From: Unio delphinus
Lineage: Eukaryota > Mollusca > Bivalvia > Unionida > Unionidae
Reading direction: 5' to 3'
DNA length: 64,000 bases
Assembly: GCA_029339505.1 (NCBI GenBank)
Contig: JAQISU010000025.1
Location: 4,621,501 to 4,685,500, forward strand
Positions 50,686-63,079 of this stretch are shown one piece after another (within the stretch, counting starts at the first letter, position 1; every line of letters starts with the position of its first letter). The position numbers and the translations under genes were made by a program. The notes under the pieces are model-generated. The model did no database searches and was not told where the DNA came from. It saw nothing but the letters and a program-made list of their open reading frames with translations.

Positions 50686-50743
50686 CTATATGTCTGCGTG
50701 ACGTATTGGACTTTTGCCCCCGCAATGGATGCTATATCGTCGT
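50686..50743 (+). CDS. ABCG-family transporter, coding exon 9
   Basis: Short exon encoding residues 387-405, LYVCVTYWTFAPAMDAISS, membrane helix 2. Acceptor TTTATTTCAG, donor GTAAGT. Phase 0 in, phase 1 out. Its place between helix 1 and the FPSER motif matches ABCG topology. Confidence 0.9.
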
Positions 50744-51107
50744 GTAAGTGACCATGTACTGACCTTCGCTTGTAAACAAAAACGAGTCTTCAAAACTTAA
50801 CATATAAACTGATTTTAAAAATTCTCCATCGGATCGAAACATCCGGTAGACGATATTAATATTTCAATCCTATGTAAAATTCTCAATGTCATTAATTTTA
50901 CAATTGCTCTAATTGTTTCAGTTAAACTCAGAATGTTTGGAGAGAAAAATATATTATTTTCAACGCAACGTCTTTTTTTCATTCATTTAAAAAGAAAGAG
51001 TTCTTTCAACTTTAGAGTTATAACAGAAGCTGCATTCGCTATTGGGATACAAACTGTCGACATCATTCCGAATGAACCAGTTTCGATTTACGTCTGGACT
51101 ACGTGAC

Positions 51108-51294
<187 letters not shown>

Positions 51295-51924
51295 TTCGAA
51301 AGTGATGGAATTGATATTTAAAATCAAAGTACCCAGCAATCCTTTTTAAAGATTTGAAAGTTGCGAATGCTCACAGCATACAAAAATTATAGATTAATAC
51401 AGATTTGTTTAATGCTGTGAACCTACAATATTTATTATTATAAGCATAATGCCTTCTAGTTTAAAGTTTGGTACTCATAATTTCACAGATATAAATATAT
51501 TTGTCCACTAATGTTTTCTTGTACAATGATTTTTCGGTTCGTATTTATATCAAAAGTAAGCAAATTTTAGTTAGTAACTGCTCTTATCGATAAGGTATAT
51601 ATATATATTATTTTATCTAAAGCTGGATATAAATTTTGGGAAGAGAATTAAACATTAAAGCCTTTGCACAATTGTATTCGTGTGCTTTTTTACGCTCAGC
51701 TTGTTTTAGGTGAGGAGCGTGGTCCATGTGTTATACGTAAGCCGTTAAATTAAATTAAATTTTGTTTATCCCTACAAAATTAAAATGCATTTAGTTTATA
51801 TGCAATTGAAACAAAAGAGTTAATATTTTAATATTATATCAGAAAACTGTAAAATGTAACAGCGACGAGAAATTGTTATGTCAGAAAACTGCGTAATATA
51901 GTAGCTATGAAAAATATAGGTTTG

Positions 51925-52174
51925 TTTTTGTTGTTGTAGGGTTTAACGCCATTTTTCAGCACACGATCGACTCCATTTGGGAACAAGTATTAATGGTGGA
52001 GGAAGAACTCGGGAAAATCCCCGGAAAGAACCACCGACCGACGAGATGCTTCTGGCAAGCTTTTTCACATACCCACATTGGCCGAATCTGAGACTCGAAC
52101 CCACGCAGACAGAGGTGATATGGCAGTGATCCGTAACGGAAAGCGCTTTAGATCACTCGGCCACTCGGGGCCCC
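51925..52174 (-). mobile_element. SINE S1, copy 5
   Basis: Full-length minus-strand copy: GGGTTTAACGCCATTTTTC at left, B-box complement AGACTCGAACCC, head complement GGCCACTCGGGGCCCC at right. Confidence 0.87.
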
Positions 52175-52924
52175 ATATAGGTTTGTATTTATCTCTTTGC
52201 AATGGTAGACAACTGATTCTTTAATATGCATAGAAACACACAAGCGTTTAAGTAACATAATCAAACTATATTCGCAAAGATATTGTCACGAGTTTAACCT
52301 TTTTACATAAATGCCGAGGTTAAACTCTATCATTTTTCGTGTACAGCTTTCATCCATAGTAAAGTGTTTGTTAAAAAACTTTTTGTACAGTTAATCGAAA
52401 TTGTCATTTTGGTTACATTACACTTATTTATTTAAATGATTTTCATATAGCCAGTTCAATGATTTAAATTTGAACAATACAATTTTCTGAGATCGTGATT
52501 TAAATTTCATACATCAAAATGGTAACCATATAATCTGTACTTAATAGTCTATTGTATCAAACACACCTGATTTTTCTTGAGAATGATAATACTTTTCTGT
52601 ACTGAATGTTTATGGATGTTGCAAACGTATATAGTTTATTAGCTATTGAGAAGAACCTTTAAAGTTCCACGCAGTCTCTATATTGGTATCAATAAGGCAA
52701 GAAAATACCGGAAACAATGTATTGTATGGGTTAGGATGTTTTATTGTCTTGTTTTTAGTTTATTTTATTTTATTCACTTACGCAGATTTTGAAAAATAAT
52801 TGCATACAGGTAATGTGAATATTTGCTTTATCAACACATGTACCATGGCAGTCAAAATTATTCCGCCAAAATTAAGTCGTCTCACTAAAACACCGCAAAA
52901 TAGAGAAGGCGTAACACAATTTTC

Positions 52925-53085
52925 TTTTGTAAATACAAAGTGGCTCTCTAGTAGCTTCCGGTGGGTTGCTGGTTCTCTGAATTTTCGAGGATTTTCCTGT
53001 GTCACTTATTCTGGCCGCTATATAAAGCCTGTCCTGTGCTTACAAATAGCGTTAACCCTGCAAAGACAAAACAAATATAGAAAAG
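52925..53085 (+). mobile_element. SINE S1-like tail, degenerate, copy 8
   Basis: Resembles the 3' half of S1 (TAGTAGCTTCCGGTGGGTTG, ATTCTGGCCGC, AGCGTTAACCCTGCAA). Ends just before exon 10. Confidence 0.5.
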
Positions 53086-53110
53086 CATAGAATATTATTT
53101 TCCATTAAAG

Positions 53111-53325
53111 TTCCGTCAGAGAGAGGAGTGGTTACGAAGGAGTTAGCAGCCAAAGCTTACAGAGTCTCTGCATACTACATAGCAAAAAGTGTAACAGAGC
53201 TTCCTTTGGTGTTAATACTTCCGGTTTTCTATTACACCATTGCTTACTGGATGTCCGGCCTCAACGGTGTTCCTCAGTTCTTCGCCAGTCTCTGTATTCT
53301 ACTGCTGAACGCTATTAAAGCCCAG
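53111..53325 (+). CDS. ABCG-family transporter, coding exon 10
   Basis: Encodes residues 406-477. FPSERGVVTKE is the ABCG motif before helix 3. It is followed by YRVSAYYIAKSVTELP, helix 3 (VLILPVFYYTIAYWMSGL) and the start of helix 4 (FFASLCILLLNAIKAQ). Acceptor CATTAAAG, donor GTAAGA. Phase 1 in, phase 0 out. It is the most conserved part of the membrane domain. Confidence 0.95.
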
Positions 53326-53784
53326 GTAAGATGAAAAGGCAATGACCATATAATGTGTTAACTTAACGATGGCGCATACAGCTTTAACCATCTATATTGT
53401 TCACTGCAAGGGTCATTCTTGTAAAGCTGATAATCATTTTACGGCACATTGGAAACGAAAAAGTAATAACTTCTTGAAATGAGATGAGCTAATAACAGCA
53501 CGGAAGAAAAATCATCTGTTTGACGTTCATTCGTCTTTCGATGGGTATTTTATGGGGTATTGAACAATATTTTCGCGACCGACTTAAACACTAATGCGTG
53601 TAATTGTCCCAGACGATATTAACCATTATTTCGCGTGTTCACACAGTGTGTACGAATGCAAATTACAAATATCTGTGTTTTTTTTCGGGGGGGGGGGGGA
53701 TATGTGTGATATGGATTATAACGTAGCATTAACAGTTTTTCAGTCATATATCTGCAGTGTGGCATTTCATTGTGATGTCTAGTA

Positions 53785-54003
53785 CAAGGGCATCATGCCG
53801 CATACATGTAGCATGATATCCCAGCTAGTCCTACCCAGTCACATTATCCTGACACCAGGCCGACCAGTCCTAAAACTAACCTCTTAATGCTGAGCGCCAA
53901 GAAAGGCAGTTGTTAGTACCATTTTTGTAAGTCTTTGGTATTACTCGGCGGTGATTCGAGCCCGCGACAACCTGCATTTGAGGCGGATTATCTAACCACT
54001 GTA
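53785..54003 (-). mobile_element. SINE S2, copy 6
   Basis: Minus-strand copy: body complement CAGTCACATTATCCTGACAC, B-box complement GATTCGAGCCC, head ending at TCTAACCACTGTACCGG. It abuts copy 7. Confidence 0.85.
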
Positions 54004-54290
54004 CCGGTGAGAGCATCCTCGTAGGATCTGAGAGGTCGCGGGTTCACCCCCCCCTCCCCACCGAATCATAATAAAAACGTTATAAAAATATAATAACAGG
54101 TGCCTCGATCGGCGCTCAGCATTACGATGTTAGTGGTAGGACTGGTCGGCCTGGTTTAAGGATAATGTGACTGGGTGGTACATCATGCTACCTCTCTAAG
54201 TTGTACTGCCATAGTGCTAGACATCAATATAAGCTGTCACACTGCATATATCGTAACGATATGACTTTCAAAGTGTTAATGCAACATTAC

Positions 54291-54295
<5 letters not shown>
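54004..54295 (+). mobile_element. SINE S2, copy 7
   Basis: Plus-strand copy: TGAGAGCATCC head remnant, B box GGTTCACCCC, body GGATAATGTGACTGGGTGG, tail near 54280. A (CA)n tract follows. Confidence 0.82.
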
Positions 54296-54332
<37 letters not shown>

Positions 54333-55216
54333 CCATACCCACACCTACCCAACACACAAACACACCAGAGTGATCACATACGAAGACAAATAATTACACG
54401 GTGCGTACTTATTCCTAGTTTTGTTTTAATTTAGTCCTCACCAACAGGAGAGTACAGATTAATTTTAATTTTCATATGACCCATTACTATTCATGTTATT
54501 GTTACATCTTTTATGTCTGTCTTAATATGCTTCGGCAGTACTTAAAAAAAGACCACGTTGTATAATAAATATCTATATAACATCACATAGTGTGTACACT
54601 TTACAAACAGACAGTATGGTGAGTATAATAATGTTGATATTTCAACATGTTAACATATCACTTTGTGTCATTCTGATTGGTCTAAAAACATAACATTATT
54701 GCACAGCATTTTTTGAAACTGATTTCCTTAATCCACCTGGAAATATATATTTGGTGGTTTAAACGTTTACTTCGCTTACTAAATAAACTCATCTCTGTTC
54801 ATATAAGAATGTGGACATAAACCGGTCTCCATAAATAGAGAACATTATCATACCACATCCATTTTGCTCGGGCAAAGTAGGTCAGGTAGTCTAAAATGTA
54901 TTTTACGATGCAATTCCAAATCAAATACCACACATATCCAGTAGTATGAAAATATGGCAGTTTCCCTACTGTTTCACTTCATGATAGTCTTTCATTCGGG
55001 TCCTCGCCTCTACCCACCATGACCATTTGTCCTATCTGACGTTTTATGTGGTTCATTTCTGAATTTTGATCTTGTATACAGGCAAACAGACAGTTCATTT
55101 CGTCGTTGTGGGAAGGGCCTTATGCGTAAGCAAATGCGGGCCAACGGTCAATGAGACAAAATACCGGGCCTGTCATGCTACTCTAGTTGATTGTAAAAAC
55201 AAATCATGCACAAAGA

Positions 55217-55217
<1 letters not shown>

Positions 55218-55283
<66 letters not shown>
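55218..55283. repeat. (GA)n microsatellite
   Basis: About 66 bp of pure GA. Confidence 0.95.
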
Positions 55284-55284
<1 letters not shown>

Positions 55285-55586
55285 CTGAGACAGGCAAGTC
55301 TATGGTAGTGTTTAATACATACACGCTACAGACATACCTGCTATGATCACATTAGATATGATTACAATGCTACATACATAGTTTTCGAATTGATCTTAAA
55401 GCAATGCCTTCCACGGGCAAATATCGGTTGTAATTTGAAGGCATGCTACAGCTCTCCCCATATATATATATACTCACGTGGTGAATATCAGGCCGACTAG
55501 CACAAAAGCAAAGACGTTCTACAAATCTGCTGACCAAACCTGATTCCTCGAAATGTAGCGGTGTTAGCAACTTTCGGCATGCTGGT

Positions 55587-55940
55587 GTGAAAGCAGACTT
55601 TGTACTCGGCGCTCATCGTCTTCTAACTCTTAGTTTTGACAAGGATGCATACAAAAATGCTGCATCATCCATTTATAGAGGTGTCCGCGTAATTCTGATC
55701 CTCAAAAACAGCACTGTCATCAGCGCCATCAGCGATGAAATTAACAGAGGAATCGAAAAGATTATCGAAATGCTGGAGAATCGCTGGAGAAATACACCAA
55801 CACAGTATCGCGATGGACTTTCAAAAGATGTGCCCAGGTTGAGATCCGTCTCTATCCGCATCATGCATTCGTGGATTATATTACACAGCAACACCAAACT
55901 GGGTCCCGCCAAGGTCAGTGATCAGTGCGAATACTTTTAA
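55587..55940 (+). other. Unexplained 117-codon open frame
   Basis: A plus-strand open frame with ordinary amino-acid composition (ISDEINRGIEKIIEMLENRW in its middle, predicted amphipathic helix) and higher G+C than the surrounding intron. No family was recognised. It could be an old retrocopy, a mobile-element fragment or chance. Confidence 0.25.
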
Positions 55941-56499
55941 CGACAGATGCTGTGAATGGGCAATTTAGTCGGTTCTATACCAGGTTAGTGATCACTAAGA
56001 CACGTCTCGAAAATACCTGCAACATCCGGGTAAATTCAACTTTGCTAATGTTGAATTTCCCGTAAAAGAGGTTGAACCCACATGAAGAAATATGAAACAT
56101 AAAACTCATGTATCGCAATTGATGTACACACGTATCACATAGGTTGTTATCCGCTACGACAGACATTTTCATCCGTTGCCACTATACACCTATGGCCATT
56201 GAAAAAAATTCAGATTGATTTTTTTGCTGCTGAGTGAAACAAAATAGTGAGAATTGGTATCCGGCTACCTATCGCGCTGATTACTCCACACAGCAAATAC
56301 AAATACAATATGCGAACAGTTTTGTGCAGGCGGTGTATGCAGGCGTTTAACACGCATGAACCGCTAACCAGTCAAGAATTTTACTACTACGGTCTCAGTG
56401 AAAAACCGTAAAGCGCAATTATGACAGAGCCTGGTAAAGCACTGCCAAATGTACTCAGAGAAGCGGACGATGAAACGCCTGAATATCATTTATGCCCAA

Positions 56500-56667
56500 G
56501 AACCCGAAAATAAACCCGGAAAGAACCACCGATCCACGAGAAGCTATTGGCAAGCTTTCTCACATAACTACATTAGCCGAATCTTAGGCTCGAACCCATG
56601 CAGAGATGAGACGGCAGTGATCCGTAACGGAAAGCGCTTTAGACCATTCGGCCACTCGGGGCCCCTC
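56500..56667 (-). mobile_element. SINE S1, copy 6
   Basis: Minus-strand copy lacking part of its 3' end. The head complement GGCCACTCGGGGCCCC ends next to the U6-like sequence. Confidence 0.8.
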
Positions 56668-56669
56668 CC

Positions 56670-56686
56670 TTACTTGCTTCGGCAGT

Positions 56687-56726
<40 letters not shown>

Positions 56727-56776
56727 GGCCCCTGCGCAAGGATGACACGCAAATTCGTGAAGTATATCATTTATGC
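56670..56776 (+). ncRNA. U6: U6 snRNA-like sequence, probably a pseudogene
   Basis: About 90 bases match the highly conserved spliceosomal U6 RNA, including the ACAGAGA box at 56710-56716 and the AGC catalytic triad region, with one clear change inside (CAGTACATA for CAGCACATA). The first bases are TTAC instead of GTGC. The 3' end departs from U6 after GTGAAG and lacks the T-run that stops Pol III. No TATA or proximal element can sit upstream because SINE S1 copy 6 ends 2-3 bp away. A retroposed or truncated U6 copy is the likeliest explanation. Confidence 0.9.
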
Positions 56777-57887
56777 AGATGTTGGATACTTGAATGTTAC
56801 AATGGAAAGCTGTTCTGCTAAGATATAAATGCGTCAGATGGCGATCAAATTCTGTAGGTCGCAGGACAACGTATAGGCGGGATTTGCTACGTTGTGATTG
56901 GATATGATTGAAAATCATAGTCACCAGTTCAGTATCGTGCTCATATTGCAAGTGCACTAAATACAGTGGATGTATTCCTTCGATCGATCGAAGTCATAGG
57001 TAAATGTATTCGACAGGAGCTCGATCACCTGCGGACAGATGAGAATACTCTTCTGTTTACTGCAACCTCTTCTAGTTGGAAATGTGATTTGTTAAAAGAT
57101 TAGTAGGAACGAATGGTATTTTGCCCTACTGGCTCACTTCATGGCAATATTCCCATCCGACAAGTTTCTATTCACCAGATTGAAATAACATGTCTGCTTC
57201 CCTGTGTACACACTAAATGCAGAGACAACACGCCCGTGTGGGGTCAGTGGTCGTGATGGATCGAGAACACGACGGATGGAAAGGCCGGCATGAAGCGAGA
57301 GAGTTGAACAGGCACCCTTATTAGGTTCTACTTATCCAGTCACAAATACGATATACTAAAATTTGAAATTCGGCATCCAGTACTCATCCTTTCATATGAA
57401 TATGCAACAATTTGTAAAAGTCAAACTGACACAAGTTACGTATACACATTGATCGTCTAACCTAAGTCGCATCAAACAATGTGACATCAAACAGATAGTC
57501 CTTAAAAAACCCATTCTGTTTTGAAAAATCATGTCTGAGTCAAATATTCAGTTATTTTGAAAATACGTTGTTCTTTGAATTATAATTTGGGAAGGAAATC
57601 TGCTTTCAAATATATATGCTCCAAAACTTCGACTAAAGTTCGGGACTGATTTTTACGCGCAGCAAATTAAAGGTACATAATTCGAGTCATAATGAACGAA
57701 GTTATTTCTTCATCTTTTTCTCTAAACTATCTCCACTACAATAAAATCTATGTAATAAAAAAAATATAAAACGGGGAATGATTATATATTTCAGCTATGA
57801 AACTCGTTGAGCAATGTCCAGATTTCGAGAGCGTGACTTGCAAAAGCTAATTTCATACATTAATAATTGCATTATTACCCATTTGAG

Positions 57888-57992
<105 letters not shown>

Positions 57993-57998
57993 TCGCAG

Positions 57999-58089
57999 GG
58001 ACTTGGATATATGATCGGTGCTGCATGTTTGGACTTCAAGTTTGCCATTTTTCTCACCAACACAACCATTATTGTCTCGCTTGTCTTGT
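57999..58089 (+). CDS. ABCG-family transporter, coding exon 11
   Basis: Encodes residues 478-507: GLGYMIGAACLDFKFAIFL, finishing helix 4 and starting helix 5 (TNTTIIVSLVL). Acceptor TTTTTCGCAG. The donor GTAGGT after 58089 leaves phase 1, as exon 12 requires. A neighbouring GTATGC after 58093 would break the frame. Confidence 0.9.
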
Positions 58090-58154
58090 GTAGGTATGCT
58101 TTATATATCGAAATGTAATACAATAACGATATACTTTTATTCAATATTCAGATA

Positions 58155-58535
58155 AGGTGTTCCGTGTGGTTGAATGGCCTAAGGCTCTAGTCTTTTCAAA
58201 TCATTGACTTCTCACTTCTGTCTAGATTCAGCGTCGACAAGAGAGGGGGTTATATACCGCCGGGACCCAGGCCCGTAAAGGGGCCTGTGCCGAACGACAC
58301 TTTTAATTTTATAAAAGAAAACATTTGTTCGAACAAGACTTTGGAGGGCCCATGTGTTTTTTTTCCCCAGGGGCCTGTTATCGATCTCTACGACCCTGTC
58401 CATATTGGATCGAGTATAAGGATGGGCCAACTTTGGTATGTGATTCTTCCTTGGGTTTTTTTCTGGGTTCTTGTTTCACCGAATATACTGGCCACTCTGT
58501 ATAGCCTATCTCGTGCTGGAAATAGCGTGAAACCA
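58155..58535 (+). mobile_element. SINE S1, copy 7, interrupted
   Basis: A head-like GTGTGGTTGAATGGCC at about 58162 and a tail from about 58405 (CCAACTTTGGTATGTG, TACTGGCCACTCTGTATAGC, GTGAAACC) match S1. About 180 bp between them, GC-rich with GGGGCCTG motifs, is foreign to S1. Confidence 0.5.
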
Positions 58536-58539
58536 GTAT

Positions 58540-59099
58540 CGACATTATTCATCTTACTTCAGCCATACGACCACGACGACACACGCAGAATGTCTTGTGC
58601 TAACAAAAATCAATTTTCATGCATGACATTTGTAAACAGTTAACTAGTTTTTGGCACATATGAGAAACTAAAATAAACAAGTTTTTTTTTTAAAATTATA
58701 GCATGACAGAAGTCATTCTAGAACATGTATATAATTACTTCTGTATAGTGTGATAAAATACTGTGTTAAATATAATATAGTGCAGTATTGGTGTTGATAC
58801 ATTCTATATATAACCAATTAACTAGCCATAGTTAATACACTGATCATTGCCTAGAATGGTCAAATAAAAGTCCCGTTTCTATTAATAGAAGATTTTACCA
58901 TAGTTGTCGAAAGGGACTTATTGTGTTACCCTTGTCAGTCCGATATACCTAGGATAGGTCCTACATTGAACTCGGTGGATTCGCTTGCTGTAAAAGGGGG
59001 GAGGGAGGGCAGGGGAGTACTGGAGTTATATGAACATAAGTCTATATTTATCTTCTGGAAATAGTCACCATGGGTACGTGAATGGAATAGGCGTAGAAG
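58540..59099. other. No gene recognised (intron 11)
   Basis: AT-rich sequence; nothing identified. Confidence 0.4.
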
Positions 59100-59340
59100 A
59101 TTCATAAATGTTGCAACCGCTCCGGTAGCCTAGTGGCTAGAGCGTCAGGCGCGGAAGCGGGAGGTTGTGGGTTCGATCCCCGACCGAGCCATACCAAAGA
59201 CTTACAAAAAAAAGTACTAACAGCTATCTAGGTGCTCAGCATTAAGATGTTAGTGTTAGGACTGGTCAGCCTGGTGACAGAATAATGTTACATCATGCTA
59301 CATGTCTGCGGCATGATGCCCAATGCTAGACATCTCTATA

Positions 59341-61460
59341 GGGGGTTTCACGGTTACTAGCTCACCAGAGGGCGTATCGGTGCAGCTCACTTCCGGATAG
59401 TTCAATAATTAGAGATGGCAGACCACAGGCACTTGATTCAGAGTAAATTCATGTATACACTCACCAGTGTTATATGGTGAGTGTATACATAAATTTACTC
59501 AGAATCAAGTGCCTGTGTGGCAGACGTAGATCAAGAAAATTTGACAAACCGCTCAATTTTGCAAACAGGATCGATATCTCACTATCTTAAAATGAAATTC
59601 TATCAATATTTGATAAATTGTTGTTACATCTTTATTTTTTTTCTCACTAACTTGCGCTGCAGCCAGCTTTGAAATAATTGTTTTCTGCTCGTTTCAGATC
59701 TTCATTATTTTTCCATTACTACATTATGTACTAGTTTGTGTTATTTGATTGTGCAAAAGTGTATCGCTGCGTAAAAAGTTCTTGCAATTTAACTCGCTTG
59801 AAGAATATTGAAAAGATGTTTATTTCTTTACAGTTTCAATCATAGCAGTAAATTTATGTTGAACGACAACAAAAAATTCCAACTTTTTAAAGTTCTTTTA
59901 TTATTGATTTAGACTGTTGCATTTCTATTAATGTTAATTATATTTTATATTAAATAACTTGAGTTTCTTTCAAAATGCACAAATGTCGTCCGTGTTTGAA
60001 CAGACAGGCGCACGTACGAGTCTCCTTGATGATTATTCTAATTTTATTTCCTGGATCGGATGGAAATTTTAGAGTATATAATGTGGAGAAATATCTATGT
60101 TAGACCCACTATGCATGTAAAAGACATTTGTGGTTCTCACCTATCTGCCTGTCTTTCTGTATGTGTGTCTATCACATTTCATCTGGTGCATTGGGTATGT
60201 ATATCCTCGAATGAATGTGTTTGCATACGTATATTACATAAACGTACTTCAGGTGAAAAATGAATATAATTTGATACTAAGAAAGAAGGAGTGCCCGATA
60301 GAAAAAAAACAAAGATGAATATTTTTATTTATTTATTCTTGACTTGTAGGGCTTTTTCTTACAAACAGTGTCATTTTTTAAAATAATACTGTTTCAATTT
60401 TACATCCGGTCACGTGGATTAATATTGAACCAAAGTAGTAGAACGAAATCTATTAAATAATTGTATTTTTAAAACTTACATCTTTAATGCAAGGAAAGTT
60501 AAACAGAATTAAGCTAATTTTAATAAGGCTGTTCTAAATGAATTTGCAGGTGTCAATCTGGAATCTTGTTAAAGACCCTAGCAGATTTGAAAGTTATTGC
60601 ATGTACCGTCCGATACTTGATGTTCAAAATTCTAAACGAAAATGAAACAAGATAAAACATCATTAATCTGAAAATCGTATAATTTTTACACCCAAATATG
60701 AAACAATATTCCATCAGCATTAATTACACTCCTTTATCGATAGCTAATGTAATTATTGCTTTGCCAAATTCATCTGAATACATTAATATACTGTTCCATT
60801 TTTAAAATTTATAAAAACAACAATAACGTTTCTGATTTAAAATATTTAACATTACATATCAGCTGCTGGATCGAACTCGTATTATAATTTTCTTATCGAA
60901 CTTGTGTAATAATTTTCTTAACTCGTGTTTTAAACGAACTATTAGCCATGCGAAAGTAACTGATAAAGAAGAATATATCAACATATCAAAAATGCAAATT
61001 GTTGAGATTATTTTTCTTTAAAGTTATGTAGCCAAAAGGTGCAAGAAATGTTTAAAATTGGAGAGCAAGGTGAAATCTTCCTACAAATGTGTCTGAAATT
61101 ATGGATAATGAAACTATATTATCAGGTATAATATAAATATGGACAGTGTATTTAATTTAATTAATTGACATTCTTAAAGTATGGAAAGGAAATATTTAAT
61201 TATGTGATATAATGTAAGCATGGACACTGAATCTAATTATCTGATTTATTGTCTATAATTATTCTCCTAGTCTGAACAAAATAAGTTTGACATATATAAT
61301 TGATTCATTGGTTTTCCTTTGTTAACTTTATGTTTCGCTACTCAAGTGTAGAACAGTAAACTATCCGGAACTGGAGATTTTTTGTGGGCATGCGCATTTG
61401 AGCTAAGGGAGATAATTTTAGGCGCTACGATCAGTAACTCCGTTGTAACCGTGAAACCCC
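59341..61460. mobile_element. Non-autonomous DNA transposon, 2.1 kb
   Basis: The ends are perfect 17-bp inverted repeats (GGGGGTTTCACGGTTAC and its complement). TATA flanks both sides, so the duplication is TATA, or TA if the ends begin TAGGGGG. A second inverted match, TTCCGGATAGTT, lies about 50-90 bp further in on each side. The interior is AT-rich with no transposase motif. A TA duplication would fit Tc1/mariner-type mobilisation; superfamily unproven. Confidence 0.85.
59424..59517. repeat. 43-bp-arm hairpin inside the DNA transposon
   Basis: Arms 59424-59466 and 59475-59517 are complementary apart from about two positions, with an 8-base loop (GTGTTATA). The arm begins CACAGGCACTTGATTC and closes at CACTCACCA. 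Confidence 0.95.
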
Positions 61461-62150
61461 CTATAAACTACCTCACTGCAGACATCGTATCGATATGACT
61501 GAAAAATTATTAAAGCTACTTTAGAAATCATAATCAAAACAAAATTCATAAATGTTGCATAGATATGGTAGTATCAATTTGTTACAAGCTTACTTTCTCA
61601 GATATTTGTTGTTGATGATGATAATGATAATGATCATGATGACGATGACGACAATGAAGTTGTTGTTCTTAAACACTTGTGATATGTCAATTCATTCAAT
61701 GATGATGATTGTGAGACATATATTATATTATATTATTTATTATATTATCCGCACACTTATATAAATTTGTCTGGTATACAATGATACCCTTTGCCTGCCC
61801 GTCCGTCTGTCCGTTATAAAAAAACACCTAACCAGCATAATCCAACTTTATTCAAAGGTTTTGTTAAATTGCCTATGTGGCAGGAATGTACCTGAGGAAT
61901 GCCATTTTTTTGGTCCCTATAATTGGGTTAAAACCAAAGTATGCAAATATATTGCAAGAACTGTTTTAAATAATTTTATCTAAATCTCATGTATGCAATC
62001 GTAACAGTATGACGCGTCATTAACGCCGTGACTAATATACAATGCAATGTATGTGACTGTTGTATTATAACCATTAAATTCAATGACTTACGGCCGGATG
62101 TGGAAGAGCGAATATTATAATTGATATTTACAATATTATTTTTATTGCAG

Positions 62151-62268
62151 CCGGATTCATAACATATACCCTGCCAGAGTGGTTTGTTTGGGCAAAATAT
62201 GTGTCCTTTATTTTTCACCCACTGAGTGCCATGTCCTTGATCGTCTTCCAGGACATTGAACCCTTGCC
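62151..62268 (+). CDS. ABCG-family transporter, coding exon 12
   Basis: Encodes residues 508-546 and two bases: the end of helix 5 (SGFITYTLPEW) and the conserved re-entrant segment before the last extracellular loop (VWAKYVSFIFHPLSAMSL, VFQDIEPLP). Acceptor TTTTATTGCAG, donor GTAAGT. Phase 1 in, phase 2 out, so the coding sequence must continue. Confidence 0.93.
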
Positions 62269-62928
62269 GTAAGTTATAGGAAATTATTTAAAGTTATCAT
62301 AATATAAACTGATCAGTGGTAAAATATTGTAAAAAATGTAAGCTATTTTTCATCTCTTGATAAGTTTTCATTTACATTATATTATTTAAGGTTTATTTTG
62401 TTGAGCCTTTGATGTTCAGGATCTAATTTTGCTTCCTAGATACCATTTAAACAGGCCAAATTATTAGTGGTAGTCTGTGAGATTTATGTACCTTCTTTGT
62501 ATTAAAAACATCCATAAAACATATATTTTGTACTATGATGTCGGGAACCTGTATCCATCACATTACACAAGTACTGAATTTTAGCTTCCACATAAGTTCA
62601 CAGTATTAGTACCGAGGAGGGTCTACTCCTTACTCTTTGACGTCGTAACGTTGAGCATATATTAACTACGGAAGATATTTTCAGCCCTTCTAATGAAACG
62701 TTTACCAGCAATGTATATAAGAAAGGATATCGGATTGGATGAACTAACGCACTGACATACCGGTGCAGACCTAAATTATTATATTATGTTGGATTAGGCG
62801 GAGCTTGCAATTTTTTCTTCGCACGTATTTTTGAATTGCCTTAGAAGATTTCAATCACCGAACCGGTGCAGACTCAAACTGTTACTTGTGTATTTTTGTG
62901 CACGCTAACATGTTTCATGTACTTGCAG

Positions 62929-63079
62929 GCTTATTTACGAGACCATAGGATATAAATCAACGCTGCATTCGGAAATGTGTATATTTATCCTTAAAGTGAT
63001 TAAATCCGCGTCGTCCGCATCAAGGAATTTAGGCAAATGTTGTGCATCATATGTGTATCCTTCTATGATTCATATCTGA
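62929..63079 (+). CDS. ABCG-family transporter, candidate terminal exon 13
   Basis: After an ACTTGCAG acceptor, the phase left by exon 12 reads 49 codons (LIYETIGYKSTLHSEM on) to TGA at 63077. This would give a 596-residue protein, near the low end for ABCG half transporters. However, it has no convincing helix 6, so either this exon is wrong, helix 6 is encoded beyond the window, or the protein is truncated. Confidence 0.3.

Larger units (their letters stand above)
59100..61559 (+). mobile_element. SINE S2, copy 8, split by a DNA transposon
   Basis: The head and body occupy 59116-59340 and the tail 61461-61543. The 16-bp target duplication ATTCATAAATGTTGCA is perfect at 59100-59115 and 61544-61559. 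The A box (TAGTGGCTAGAGC) and B box (GGTTCGATCCC) are the best preserved of the family. The SINE integrated first and was later split by the 2.1-kb element. Confidence 0.9.

Noticed and set aside
59116..59190. Functional tRNA gene
   Set aside because: A and B boxes are present but acceptor-stem pairing is poor and the sequence continues into the S2 SINE body. It is a SINE head.
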